This document shows positions 1-7,547 of a stretch of DNA of 64,000 nt, piece after piece. This DNA comes from Flavobacteriaceae bacterium (GTDB taxonomy: Bacteria; Bacteroidota; Bacteroidia; Flavobacteriales; Weeksellaceae): contig JAUNUH010000010.1 of assembly GCA_030538275.1 (NCBI GenBank), positions 1 to 64,000 of the forward strand, written 5' to 3'. The translations under genes and the position numbers were made by a program. The notes under the pieces are model-generated. The model was not told the DNA's origin, did no database searches, and saw nothing but the letters and a program-made list of their open reading frames with translations. Position 1 is the stretch's first letter. Each line of letters opens with the position of its first letter.

Positions 1-44
1 ATCAAACATTCAAAATCAAGCATTCATCATTACGCATTCATCAT

Positions 45-74
45 TCACCTGTCCCGAGAGGTATGATTCGGGAA
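45..74. repeat. 30-bp hairpin repeat, copy 1, upstream of the HlyD gene
   Basis: This 30-bp block has an almost identical partner (28 of 30 bases) at 1479-1508, on the other side of the HlyD gene. It contains an inverted pair, TCCCGA (52-57) and TCGGGA (68-73), able to form a short hairpin. It sits in low-complexity AT-rich sequence built from variants of CATTCA/CATTAAAA; the 12-mer GCATTCATCATT occurs at 20-31 and again at 34-45. Function unknown. Confidence 0.6.
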
Positions 75-128
75 TATTCAAAATTCTACACTCAACATTA
101 AACATTCAAAATTAAAAATCCAACATCA

Positions 129-1415
129 ATGAAATTAGATAACATAGAATTACGTTCAGAGTCTGTGCAAGAAGTGCTTAGTCATCCACCCAATTGGATG
201 ATTCGCTGGGGTATTACAGTTATCTTCCTGGCTTTATTAAGCATTTTGGCTGTTTCCTGGTTCATTAAATATCCTGATTTTATCCCCGCACAGGTGCTCA
301 TTACCACTCAAAATCCACCAGAAAAAATAGAAGCACGAATCAATGGAAAAATCGAAAAACTATATATTAAAAACCAAGACAATGTCCATTCCAATCAGAT
401 ATTAGCCACAATTTTGAATAGCGCAAACAATGATGATGTGATAAAATTGTCATCCATTATTGATACGCTTCAAATTGATTATGATAATTTTCAATTTCCG
501 TTTCATAAGTTCGGAAGGCATTCATTTGGCGATGTGGAATCTGAATATATCAATTTCGAAAGAGCATTTATCCAATACAGTCTGCATAAAAAACTACAAC
601 CCTATGCACCCGAAACATTGGCTGATAAACAGGCATTAAATGAAATCAGTTCTCGTCTGATTTCTATCCAAAATCAGAAAAGATTGGAACAGGCCAAGGT
701 TGAGTTGGAGAAGAAAGATTTAGACAGGAATCAATTATTGTATGACCAAGGTGTGATTTCTGCTCAAGAAATGGAAAAAAAGCGTTTTCAATACTTACAA
801 GCAAAGCAAAATTTACAAAATATCGATCTGTCAATCTCACAATTGCAAGAGAGCAGAAATACGGTTCATAAAAGTTTATCCGGTACGAGTATCACAAAGC
901 AGCAAACCGAGACAGAACAATTGAAGGCATTGTTGCAGGCTTATGACCAATTGAGAAAATCCGTGAGCCAATGGGATCAGACTTACCTGTTACGATCCTC
1001 CATTAATGGCACTGTAAGTTTTCAAAATTTTTGGGGCGAAAATCAATTTGTAAAACCTGGGGAAATAATTTTCACCATTCTTCCCGAAGAAGAAGATTTA
1101 TTAGGCAGATTGGTTGTCCCGGCACAAAATACAGGGAAAATAGAGGCAAATCAAAAAGTGATCATCAAATTGGACAATTATCCCTATCAACAATTTGGCG
1201 TAGTAGAAGGAAAAGTAAAAAACATATCTTTGTCGCCGGATGCAGAAGGCAATTATTTTGTAGAAGTCCTCTTACCCAAAGGCCTTAAAACATCACACAA
1301 TCAACATCTTATTTTCAATAAAGAAATGAGCGGCACAGCCGAAATTGTAACCGAAAACCTACGCCTTATAGAACGATTCTTTTATCAGTTCAGAAAGGTT
1401 TTTCAATATCAATAA
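129..1415 (+). CDS. HlyD family secretion adaptor (periplasmic adaptor of an ABC exporter)
   Basis: This 428-residue protein has the layout of a membrane-fusion/adaptor protein. It has a short cytoplasmic N-terminus, one membrane helix at about residues 25-47, a split biotinyl-lipoyl-like domain (about 55-95 and 285-320), a long charged coiled-coil hairpin (about 150-260) and a C-terminal beta-barrel region. Such proteins bridge an inner-membrane ABC exporter to an outer-membrane channel, often for peptides or bacteriocins. The matching ATPase/peptidase is not in the window; it would be expected upstream of position 1, since the next gene downstream (pirin) is unrelated. Start at the first ATG, right after AT-rich repeats. 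Substrate unknown. Confidence 0.85.
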   Translation: MKLDNIELRSESVQEVLSHPPNWMIRWGITVIFLALLSILAVSWFIKYPDFIPAQVLITTQNPPEKIEARINGKIEKLYIKNQDNVHSNQILATILNSANNDDVIKLSSIIDTLQIDYDNFQFPFHKFGRHSFGDVESEYINFERAFIQYSLHKKLQPYAPETLADKQALNEISSRLISIQNQKRLEQAKVELEKKDLDRNQLLYDQGVISAQEMEKKRFQYLQAKQNLQNIDLSISQLQESRNTVHKSLSGTSITKQQTETEQLKALLQAYDQLRKSVSQWDQTYLLRSSINGTVSFQNFWGENQFVKPGEIIFTILPEEEDLLGRLVVPAQNTGKIEANQKVIIKLDNYPYQQFGVVEGKVKNISLSPDAEGNYFVEVLLPKGLKTSHNQHLIFNKEMSGTAEIVTENLRLIERFFYQFRKVFQYQ

Positions 1416-1478
1416 GCATAAATTTCCAAAAACATTCTCACATCTATCTTCTATCATCTATTATTTAAAATTTAAATT

Positions 1479-1508
1479 TCACCTGTCCCGAGAGCTACGA
1501 TTCGGGAA
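1479..1508. repeat. 30-bp hairpin repeat, copy 2, downstream of the HlyD gene
   Basis: Second copy of the element at 45-74 (28 of 30 bases identical, same orientation). The inverted pair TCCCGA/TCGGGA is intact and the two changes fall in the loop. It may act as a weak 3'-end hairpin for the HlyD transcript. Confidence 0.6.
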
Positions 1509-1562
1509 AAACCCCTCCCACATTTCTTAACTTAGGTGAACCAAATCCAACCATTTCCGTGG

Positions 1563-1570
1563 TAACTTTG
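1563..1570 (+). promoter_or_regulatory. Bacteroidetes-type -7 element for the pirin operon
   Basis: TAACTTTG matches the Bacteroidetes -7 consensus TAnnTTTG exactly and lies 18 bases before the pirin ATG. No convincing TTTG -33 element is seen at the expected spacing, so this is tentative. Confidence 0.45.
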
Positions 1571-1588
1571 TATCAAATTATATAAGGT

Positions 1589-2308
1589 ATGAAAACACTA
1601 TATCACGCAGCAAACAGCAGAGGCCACGCCAATCACGGTTGGCTTGATACCCATCACACATTCAGCTTTTCAGGCTATCACAATCCAGAACGAATACATT
1701 TTGGCGTTCTTCGTGTTTTGAACGATGATTGGGTAAAAGGCGGAATGGGATTTGGCAAACACCCGCATAACAACATGGAAATCATCACGATACCCTTATC
1801 TGGCGCGCTCAAACACGGCGATAGCATGGGCAATCACGGAATTATTCAAAAAGGAGAAGTTCAGGTCATGAGCGCCGGAACAGGCATTGTGCACAGCGAA
1901 ATGAATGCCAACAGCCAAGAAGCGGTTACTTTTTTACAGATTTGGCTCTTTCCGCGCGAAATGAATGTAGAGCCGCGTTACGACCAAATTCGTATCGCAG
2001 ACGATTTTGTTCCGAATGAATTCCAACAAATCGTTTCACCCCATCCAAACGATGTCGGAACCTGGATACATCAAGATGCTTGGTTTCACATGGCAAATTT
2101 TGAACAAGGAATTTCCAAAAAATATGACCTCAAAAAGCAAGAAAATGGCGTTTATGTATTTTTAATCGAAGGAAAAATCAAAATAGGAGACCAAATTCTA
2201 GAAAAACGAGACGGATTTGGCTTGTGGGAAACTGATTCGTTTGAAATCGAAGCAATCGAAAAGTCTGAAATTTTGTTAATGGAAATTCCAATGACATTGC
2301 CCCAATAG
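1589..2308 (+). CDS. Pirin family protein (YhhW-like, quercetin 2,3-dioxygenase type)
   Basis: A 239-residue bicupin. The pirin metal-binding set is complete: His58 and His60 in a KHPHNNMEI motif, and His102 and Glu104 in a GTGIVHSE motif. The N-terminal cupin (about 10-125) is the conserved one; the C-terminal cupin (about 140-235) is more divergent, as is usual. Members such as E. coli YhhW can cleave quercetin in vitro, but the physiological substrate is generally unknown. It is the first gene of a tight four-gene run of redox enzymes (gaps of 32, 11 and 15 bp) ended by the terminator at 4711-4744, which suggests a joint role in stress or electrophile response. Confidence 0.9.
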   Translation: MKTLYHAANSRGHANHGWLDTHHTFSFSGYHNPERIHFGVLRVLNDDWVKGGMGFGKHPHNNMEIITIPLSGALKHGDSMGNHGIIQKGEVQVMSAGTGIVHSEMNANSQEAVTFLQIWLFPREMNVEPRYDQIRIADDFVPNEFQQIVSPHPNDVGTWIHQDAWFHMANFEQGISKKYDLKKQENGVYVFLIEGKIKIGDQILEKRDGFGLWETDSFEIEAIEKSEILLMEIPMTLPQ

Positions 2309-2340
2309 TATTTGGTGAAATTTTTGAAGTAAAATCAGCT

Positions 2341-3354
2341 ATGAAAATCAATCAGACTCCCATTTCGATTTTAGATTTATCCTTGGTGAGCGAAGGTTCA
2401 GATTATGCCGATGCCATACGCGAGAGTGTAGCCTACATCCAATTTGCCGAAAAAATCGGAATCAAGCGATTTTGGTTAGCCGAACATCACAATGCCGACG
2501 GTATTGCGAGTTCGGCAACCGCGGTTTTAATCGGTCATTTAGCCGAAAAAACCCAAAAAATTCGTGTAGGTTCTGGCGGAATTATGTTGCCCAATCATTC
2601 GCCGCTGCAAGTGGCAGAAGCCTTCGGCACGCTGGAAACCATGTATCCCGGCCGAATAGATCTGGGTGTAGGGCGAGCTCCCGGAACCGATCAACTCACG
2701 TCCTATGCACTGCGCCGCTCACGCGAAGGTACGGTAGAAGATTATCCTAAAGACATTATGGAAATCCTGCGCTATGTAGATGATTTTGACCCACAAAACA
2801 AAGTGAATGCGTTCCCTGGCGTGGGTACACATATTCCCATGTGGATTTTGGGCTCTAGTCCGTATAGTGCGCAATTAGCTGCTTATCTGGGACTTCCGTA
2901 TTCATTTGCATCGCATTTTGCGCCGCAATATCTGGAATATGCCATGAATTTGTACCGCGACGAATTCAAACCTTCAAGATATTTGGATCAACCCTATTTT
3001 ATGCCGGCAGCTAATATTGTGGTGGCTGAATCCCAAAAAGAAGCCGAATTTCAATCTACCAGTTATTTACAAATGGCCGCCAATATTGTCCAACGCAAAT
3101 CGGGTAAAATTCAAAAACCGGTCGAAAATATGGAAGCCCTGTGGTCACCCCCGATCAAAGAAGCTGTGAAACAAATGCGCACCTATTCTTTTGTAGGAAC
3201 AGCCGAAGTTGTACATCATCAACTTGCTGATTTCATTAACTTTACGCAAGCAGATGAAATCATGCTTACCTCCTATTTCTTTGAATCAAAAAATCGTGAA
3301 AAATCATTTGAAATGTTGAATGATTTTGATAATCAATTAAATTTTAATCCATAA
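2341..3354 (+). CDS. LLM-class flavin-dependent oxidoreductase (luciferase-like monooxygenase)
   Basis: A 337-residue single-domain TIM-barrel flavoenzyme of the bacterial luciferase superfamily, in the YhbW/MsnO8-like group. Typical features are an N-terminal strand with SILDLS, the FWLAEHHN motif around residue 45, GSGGIMLPNHSPLQVAE around 77-93, and GRIDLGVGRAPGTD around 103-116. Such enzymes use reduced FMN and O2. The gene immediately downstream encodes an FMN reductase that could supply FMNH2, which supports a two-component monooxygenase. Substrate cannot be read from the sequence. Confidence 0.88.
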   Translation: MKINQTPISILDLSLVSEGSDYADAIRESVAYIQFAEKIGIKRFWLAEHHNADGIASSATAVLIGHLAEKTQKIRVGSGGIMLPNHSPLQVAEAFGTLETMYPGRIDLGVGRAPGTDQLTSYALRRSREGTVEDYPKDIMEILRYVDDFDPQNKVNAFPGVGTHIPMWILGSSPYSAQLAAYLGLPYSFASHFAPQYLEYAMNLYRDEFKPSRYLDQPYFMPAANIVVAESQKEAEFQSTSYLQMAANIVQRKSGKIQKPVENMEALWSPPIKEAVKQMRTYSFVGTAEVVHHQLADFINFTQADEIMLTSYFFESKNREKSFEMLNDFDNQLNFNP

Positions 3355-3365
3355 AAAAATTATAA

Positions 3366-3917
3366 ATGAAATTAAAAATCGCTGCCATTATTGGCTCACT
3401 TCGCAAAGAATCTTTTAACCGAAAAACGGCAGAAAATCTAATCCGTTTGGCTCCGGAGAATGTAGAAATGGAAATTGTCGAAATAGGACAATTACAACAT
3501 TACAATGAAGATTTGGATAACGAAAATCCACCGGAAGAATGGGTGGAATTTAGAACAAAAATGAAGGAATTTGACGGTGTTTTTCTCTTTACTCCAGAAT
3601 ATAACCGCTCCGTTTCCGGGGTACTCAAAAATGCGCTCGATGTTGGCTCCAGACCTTATGGAAAAAGTGTTTGGGACGGAATGCCCACGGCAGTAGCCAG
3701 TATGAGCATTAGCCCATTGGGAGCAGCAATAGCCAATCACACCTTGCGTCAATCCATGGTTTTTTTGAATATGCCTGTGATGCAACAACCCGAAATTTAT
3801 TTGGGAAATGCCAAAGATTTGTTCGACAAAGATGGAAAAGTAGTGAAGGATTCAGAAGAATTTTTCACCAAAATTATTCAAGCGTATGCCGATTGGGTTT
3901 CGAATTTCAAAAAATAA
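3366..3917 (+). CDS. NADPH-dependent FMN reductase (ChrR/SsuE-like flavodoxin fold)
   Basis: A 183-residue flavodoxin-fold reductase. The phosphate-binding loop GSLRKESFNRK lies at about residues 10-20 and the second FMN-contacting motif TPEYNRSVSGVLKNALD at about 77-93. The family reduces FMN or quinones and some electrophiles with NAD(P)H. It begins 11 bp after the luciferase-like gene and 15 bp before the SDR, so co-transcription is very likely. The pairing suggests it delivers FMNH2 to the neighbouring monooxygenase, though it could act alone as a quinone or azo reductase. Confidence 0.88.
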   Translation: MKLKIAAIIGSLRKESFNRKTAENLIRLAPENVEMEIVEIGQLQHYNEDLDNENPPEEWVEFRTKMKEFDGVFLFTPEYNRSVSGVLKNALDVGSRPYGKSVWDGMPTAVASMSISPLGAAIANHTLRQSMVFLNMPVMQQPEIYLGNAKDLFDKDGKVVKDSEEFFTKIIQAYADWVSNFKK

Positions 3918-3932
3918 CATAAATCACTCATT

Positions 3933-4688
3933 ATGAATCTATTACAGAACAAAGTAGCCATCATTACCGGCGCAGCTTCGGGAATCGGGAAAGATACTGC
4001 CATCCTTTTTGCTAAAGAAGGTGCAAAAGTGGTAGTGAGCGACATCAATGTAGAAGAAGGCGAAAAAGTGGTGCAGGAAATCAAAGAAATGGGCGGCGAT
4101 GCAATTTTCATCAAATGTGATACTTCCAAAGCAGAAGAACATGAAAAAATGGTACAAAAAACCGTGGAAAAATTCGGTGCCTTACATATAGCCGTGAACA
4201 ATGCCGGAATCGGTGGCGCATCTGCAGAAGTGGGCGAATACAGCATAGAAGAATGGAACAAAGTGATTAATATCAATTTGAACGGAGTTTTCTATGGAAT
4301 GCGATACCAATTACCCGAAATGGAAAAAACCAAAAACGCCAGCATTATCAACATTGCCTCTATTTTGGGACATGTAGGATTTGCACAATCGGCGGCCTAT
4401 GTGGCGTCCAAACACGGCGTTGTGGGATTGACCAAAACTGCTGCCTGGGATTATGCCAAAAAAGGCGTTCGTGTGAATGCCATCGGGCCCGGATTTGTGT
4501 ACACAGGTCTGGTAAACGAGGAAACTATGGGCAAAGAAACCTTGAATGCGCTGGAAGAAAAACATGCTTTTGGCCGCTTGGGCGAATCTATTGAAATCGC
4601 CGAAATGTGTCTGTGGCTCGCGTCTGACAAAGCCTCGTTTGTTACGGGCTCATACTACCCAGTAGATGGTGGGTATCTAGCTGTCTAA
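3933..4688 (+). CDS. SDR family oxidoreductase
   Basis: A 251-residue classical short-chain dehydrogenase. The NAD(P) motif TGAASGIG is at residues 13-20, NNAG at 89-92, and the catalytic residues are Ser143, Tyr156 and Lys160 (YVASK). Asp36 at the end of the second beta-strand favours NAD(H) over NADP(H). It resembles glucose/ribitol-dehydrogenase-type SDRs, but substrate identity cannot be assigned. It is the last gene of the four-gene redox operon, followed directly by a strong intrinsic terminator. Confidence 0.9.
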   Translation: MNLLQNKVAIITGAASGIGKDTAILFAKEGAKVVVSDINVEEGEKVVQEIKEMGGDAIFIKCDTSKAEEHEKMVQKTVEKFGALHIAVNNAGIGGASAEVGEYSIEEWNKVININLNGVFYGMRYQLPEMEKTKNASIINIASILGHVGFAQSAAYVASKHGVVGLTKTAAWDYAKKGVRVNAIGPGFVYTGLVNEETMGKETLNALEEKHAFGRLGESIEIAEMCLWLASDKASFVTGSYYPVDGGYLAV

Positions 4689-4710
4689 CAGAAGATTACA
4701 CGAATGAACG

Positions 4711-4744
4711 AAAGCATTTCGACAAAAATCGAAATGCTTTTTTT
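4711..4744 (+). terminator. Intrinsic terminator of the pirin-LLM-FMN reductase-SDR operon
   Basis: A perfect 12-bp stem (4711-4722 with 4729-4740), a 6-base loop and a T-run. It lies 22 bases after the SDR stop codon and just before the converging lipoprotein gene ends at 4748. Confidence 0.9.
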
Positions 4745-4747
4745 GTT

Positions 4748-5134
4748 TTAATTTTTTACCGGCGGATCCAAACGCTTAATTTCATCGCGATGAACGGACA
4801 GCACGCCCTTCACTTTTTTGAAATAAAGAAGCGCTTGTTCCATGGATTTTTCTTCGGGAATTCTTATCGCAATTCCTCTCAATGCCTTGTATTCATATAT
4901 TAATTCTGCACCAAAATCTTCTACCGCCTGCATTAATGGCGCCTTCCCAAGGTCGGGTTGATAATAAATGATTAAATTTCGGGTAAATTCCCGTTTTTTA
5001 CTTTTCGGTTGTAAAATTACTGTATTAGAAATGGAATTTTCAGAAGAATTATTGATCGGTTGGGTCTGACACGAAATCATTAAAACCAGCAAAACCAGTC
5101 CAATTCTACCGAATATTTTAATCGGAATCTGCAT
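4748..5134 (-). CDS. Small lipoprotein with a peptidase-inhibitor I9/subtilisin-propeptide-like domain
   Basis: A 128-residue protein. The N-terminus carries a lipoprotein signal ending at MISC (Cys22), followed by a Ser/Asn-rich linker. Residues about 52-118 look like the subtilisin propeptide/I9 fold: a first strand NLIIYYQP, a helix, the segment FGAELIYEYKALRGIAIRIP and a last helix-strand ending GVLSVHRDE. That pattern is typical of propeptides that fold over subtilase active sites. No protease is encoded with it. Its first 17 bp overlap the 3' end of the upstream dehydrogenase gene, suggesting translational coupling. The domain call is by eye; function as an inhibitor or chaperone is inference. 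Confidence 0.6.
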   Translation of the reverse strand: MQIPIKIFGRIGLVLLVLMISCQTQPINNSSENSISNTVILQPKSKKREFTRNLIIYYQPDLGKAPLMQAVEDFGAELIYEYKALRGIAIRIPEEKSMEQALLYFKKVKGVLSVHRDEIKRLDPPVKN

Positions 5135-6188
5135 TTTTCAAGCTTTTCATATCAATCACAAATCGGTATTTGACATCACTTTTAATCATGCGCTCATAGG
5201 CCTCATTAATTTCTTGAATATCAATTAATTCAATTTCTGAAACAATATTTTTTTCGCCACAAAAATCCAACAATTCCTGGGTTTCTTTGATGCCACCAAT
5301 CAACGAACCGGCAACCGATTTTCTTCCTACAACCATGGGTGCTGTGTTCAAAATTTCATTTAAAGGACCTAAATAGCCCACCAACACCAAAGTTCCGCTG
5401 TGCTTCAACGTAGAAATATAGGGATTCAAATCGTGTACATACGGAACAGTGTCAATAATCACATCAAATTTTCCACGCAGCTGTTTCATCTGGTTTTCAT
5501 CGGTCGAAATAATCACCTCATCCGCACCTAAATCCTTGGCATCCTGAATTTTATGCTGACTTCGTGAAAAAAGCGAAACATGTGCACCCAGTCCTTTTGC
5601 AAGTTTAATTGCCATATGTCCTAATCCGCCCAAACCCACTACCGCAATGGTTGAATTTTTATTTACCTTCCAGTGGCGAAGCGGTGACCAAGTGGTGACC
5701 CCGGCACACAAAACGGGGGCAACAGCTGCCATATCAAGGTTTTCAGGTACTTTCAATACATAATTTTCATCCACAACAATTTTTTCGGAATAGCCGCCAA
5801 AAGTGTGGCCACCCAAATGTGCATCTTTACCATTATAAGTTCCTACCATACCGTTCAGGCAGTATTGTTCCAGATGTTCGCGACAGCTGCTGCAGGTCCG
5901 GCAACTGTCCACAATGCAGCCCACCGCCACCTTGTCACCCACTTTGAATTTCTTCACCTCCGCTCCTACTTTTGTAGCTATTCCCACAATTTCGTGACCC
6001 GGCACAACGGGATATTTGCTTCCGCCCCAATCATTGCGCGCCGTATGAATATCGCTGTGGCAAACGCCGCAAAAAAGAATGTCGATTTCAACATCATTCG
6101 GCAGAATTTCGCGCCGGTGGATTTGAATTTGTTTTAAATCCGCATCTTTAGATTCGGTTCCGTAGGCTTTAATTTGGGGTTTATGCAT
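5118..6188 (-). CDS. NAD(P)-dependent zinc alcohol dehydrogenase (YahK/CAD-like)
   Basis: A 356-residue medium-chain dehydrogenase. Catalytic zinc ligands are visible: Cys43 in GVCHSD, His65-Glu66 in PGHE, and a later Cys in APVLCAG. The structural-zinc cysteines are at 96, 99, 102 and 110. The cofactor motif GLGGLG lies at about 194-199. The pattern matches the cinnamyl-alcohol-dehydrogenase/YahK branch, which reduces a broad range of aldehydes with NADPH. It is transcribed divergently from the GNAT gene and overlaps the start of the lipoprotein gene. Natural substrate unknown. Confidence 0.9.
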   Translation of the reverse strand: MHKPQIKAYGTESKDADLKQIQIHRREILPNDVEIDILFCGVCHSDIHTARNDWGGSKYPVVPGHEIVGIATKVGAEVKKFKVGDKVAVGCIVDSCRTCSSCREHLEQYCLNGMVGTYNGKDAHLGGHTFGGYSEKIVVDENYVLKVPENLDMAAVAPVLCAGVTTWSPLRHWKVNKNSTIAVVGLGGLGHMAIKLAKGLGAHVSLFSRSQHKIQDAKDLGADEVIISTDENQMKQLRGKFDVIIDTVPYVHDLNPYISTLKHSGTLVLVGYLGPLNEILNTAPMVVGRKSVAGSLIGGIKETQELLDFCGEKNIVSEIELIDIQEINEAYERMIKSDVKYRFVIDMKSLKNADSD

Positions 6189-6250
6189 TTTATTTATTCT
6201 TGAAACATATAAATTTAATACAAATTATACTCATTTGAAATTAATTTCTG

Positions 6251-6281
6251 TTTAAATCTGAATTCCATACATTTACCTTTC
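6251..6281 (+). promoter_or_regulatory. Putative Bacteroidetes promoter for the GNAT gene
   Basis: TTTA (6251-6254), a 19-base spacer and TACCTTTC (6274-6281) approximate the Bacteroidetes TTTG-N19-TAnnTTTG promoter. The element ends 14 bases before the ATG. Confidence 0.4.
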
Positions 6282-6295
6282 AAAATTTTGTTTCT

Positions 6296-6802
6296 ATGCA
6301 ACTTGAATTCAGAAAAGCGACTGCAGCCGACCTTCCACAAATCATGGAAATCATTGCATTTGCCATCGAAAGTCGTCGTTTGGATGGTAGCCAACAATGG
6401 CAAGACGGTTATCCGAATGTACAAAGCATTGAAAATGACATAATGAAAGGAAATGGCTATATTCTAGCAGACCCGCATCAAATTCTGTTTTATTCAGCCA
6501 TCATTTTTGCACCTGAATCCGCTTATGAAGCCATAGAAGGCAATTGGTTGAGCGAGGGTGAATATGCCGTAATTCACCGAATGGCGGTGGCAAAAAACGG
6601 AAAAGGCAAAGGATTAGCCCAAAAAATGCTGTACAATGCCGAAAAATTATGTCGTGAAAAGGGTGTTTTTAGCCTAAAAATCGACACGAATTTTGATAAT
6701 TTGGCCATGCTGCATTTGCTTGAAAAATTAGGCTATACCTATTGTGGCAAAGTTTATTTTCGGGGTTCGGCACGAAAAGCATTTGAAAAGCAATTCAATT
6801 AA
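6296..6802 (+). CDS. GNAT family N-acetyltransferase
   Basis: A 168-residue GNAT-fold acyltransferase. The N-terminal strand is LEFRKATAADLPQIMEI. Motif A (acetyl-CoA pyrophosphate loop) is seen as MAVAKNGKGKGLAQKML around residues 98-114, and the C-terminal half carries the usual KIDTNFDN...LLEKLGYTYCG pattern. The acceptor cannot be predicted. It stands alone between the divergent dehydrogenase gene and the sdh operon. Confidence 0.88.
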   Translation: MQLEFRKATAADLPQIMEIIAFAIESRRLDGSQQWQDGYPNVQSIENDIMKGNGYILADPHQILFYSAIIFAPESAYEAIEGNWLSEGEYAVIHRMAVAKNGKGKGLAQKMLYNAEKLCREKGVFSLKIDTNFDNLAMLHLLEKLGYTYCGKVYFRGSARKAFEKQFN

Positions 6803-6854
6803 ATCATTATTGAAATAGGTTTGTTAAAAGTCTTATAAAACACATTATTATTAC

Positions 6855-6862
6855 TATCTTTC
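6855..6862 (+). promoter_or_regulatory. Putative -7 element upstream of sdhC
   Basis: TATCTTTC fits TAnnTTTG at 7 of 8 positions and lies 16 bases before the sdhC start. No clear -33 box is seen. It is the only promoter-like signal between the GNAT gene and the sdh genes. Confidence 0.35.
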
Positions 6863-6878
6863 CTCAAAATTAAAATGA

Positions 6879-7544
6879 ATGTGGTTTACAAGAAATGCCA
6901 TCACCCGCAAGAATTTGATGGCTCTTACAGGTTTATTTTTGAGTTTTTTTCTAATTATTCACCTCATCGGCAATTTACAATTGCTTTTACCGGCAGACCA
7001 GGCCCAAACTGCATATAATACCTACAGTCATTTTTTATCTGATTTTTTGTTAGTGAAAATTATTGCTTATTTATTATATGCCTCGATTTTAATCCACAGT
7101 CTTGATGCCATTTATTTATTTTTTTTGATGAAAAAATCAAAGGGAAAACGCTATGTATATGATAAAAGAGGTCGCGCCAGCAAATGGTACACCCGCAATA
7201 TGACGGCACTGGGCGTGATTATACTTTTGTTTTTAATCATTCATTTCAAAGATTTTTGGTATCCTTACAAATTTATGGAAATACCCATAGACGGCGAAGG
7301 ATACCGTGATTTATACAGTATTGTAATCACAGCTTTCAAACAAGAATGGTATATATTATTGTATTTAATTGCATTTATAGCCTTGGGATATCATTTAATT
7401 CATGGTGTTTTCAGTGCTCACCGCAGTTTAGGGCTTTATAACAAAACCTATTCGTTAATTATAAAAAATTTAAGTTTGATATTCGCAATTATCATCACTT
7501 TAGGCTACAGTATCATCCCAATTTTCATTTATTTATACCGCTAA
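6879..7544 (+). CDS. sdhC: Succinate dehydrogenase cytochrome b subunit (b558 family)
   Basis: A 221-residue integral membrane protein with five hydrophobic helices and histidines placed within or next to them (for example IHLIGN near residue 27, IHSLDA near 71 and YHLIHG near 170), as expected for the di-heme b558 anchor of Bacteroidetes and Firmicutes succinate:quinone reductases. It anchors the flavoprotein and iron-sulphur subunits to the inner membrane and exchanges electrons with menaquinone. Only 3 bp separate it from sdhA, so the three genes form one operon. Confidence 0.93.
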   Translation: MWFTRNAITRKNLMALTGLFLSFFLIIHLIGNLQLLLPADQAQTAYNTYSHFLSDFLLVKIIAYLLYASILIHSLDAIYLFFLMKKSKGKRYVYDKRGRASKWYTRNMTALGVIILLFLIIHFKDFWYPYKFMEIPIDGEGYRDLYSIVITAFKQEWYILLYLIAFIALGYHLIHGVFSAHRSLGLYNKTYSLIIKNLSLIFAIIITLGYSIIPIFIYLYR

Positions 7545-7547
7545 ATC

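Noticed and set aside
3878-4276. A 132-residue open frame on the minus strand
   Set aside because: Antisense to the start of the well-supported SDR gene; composition is that of a shadow frame.
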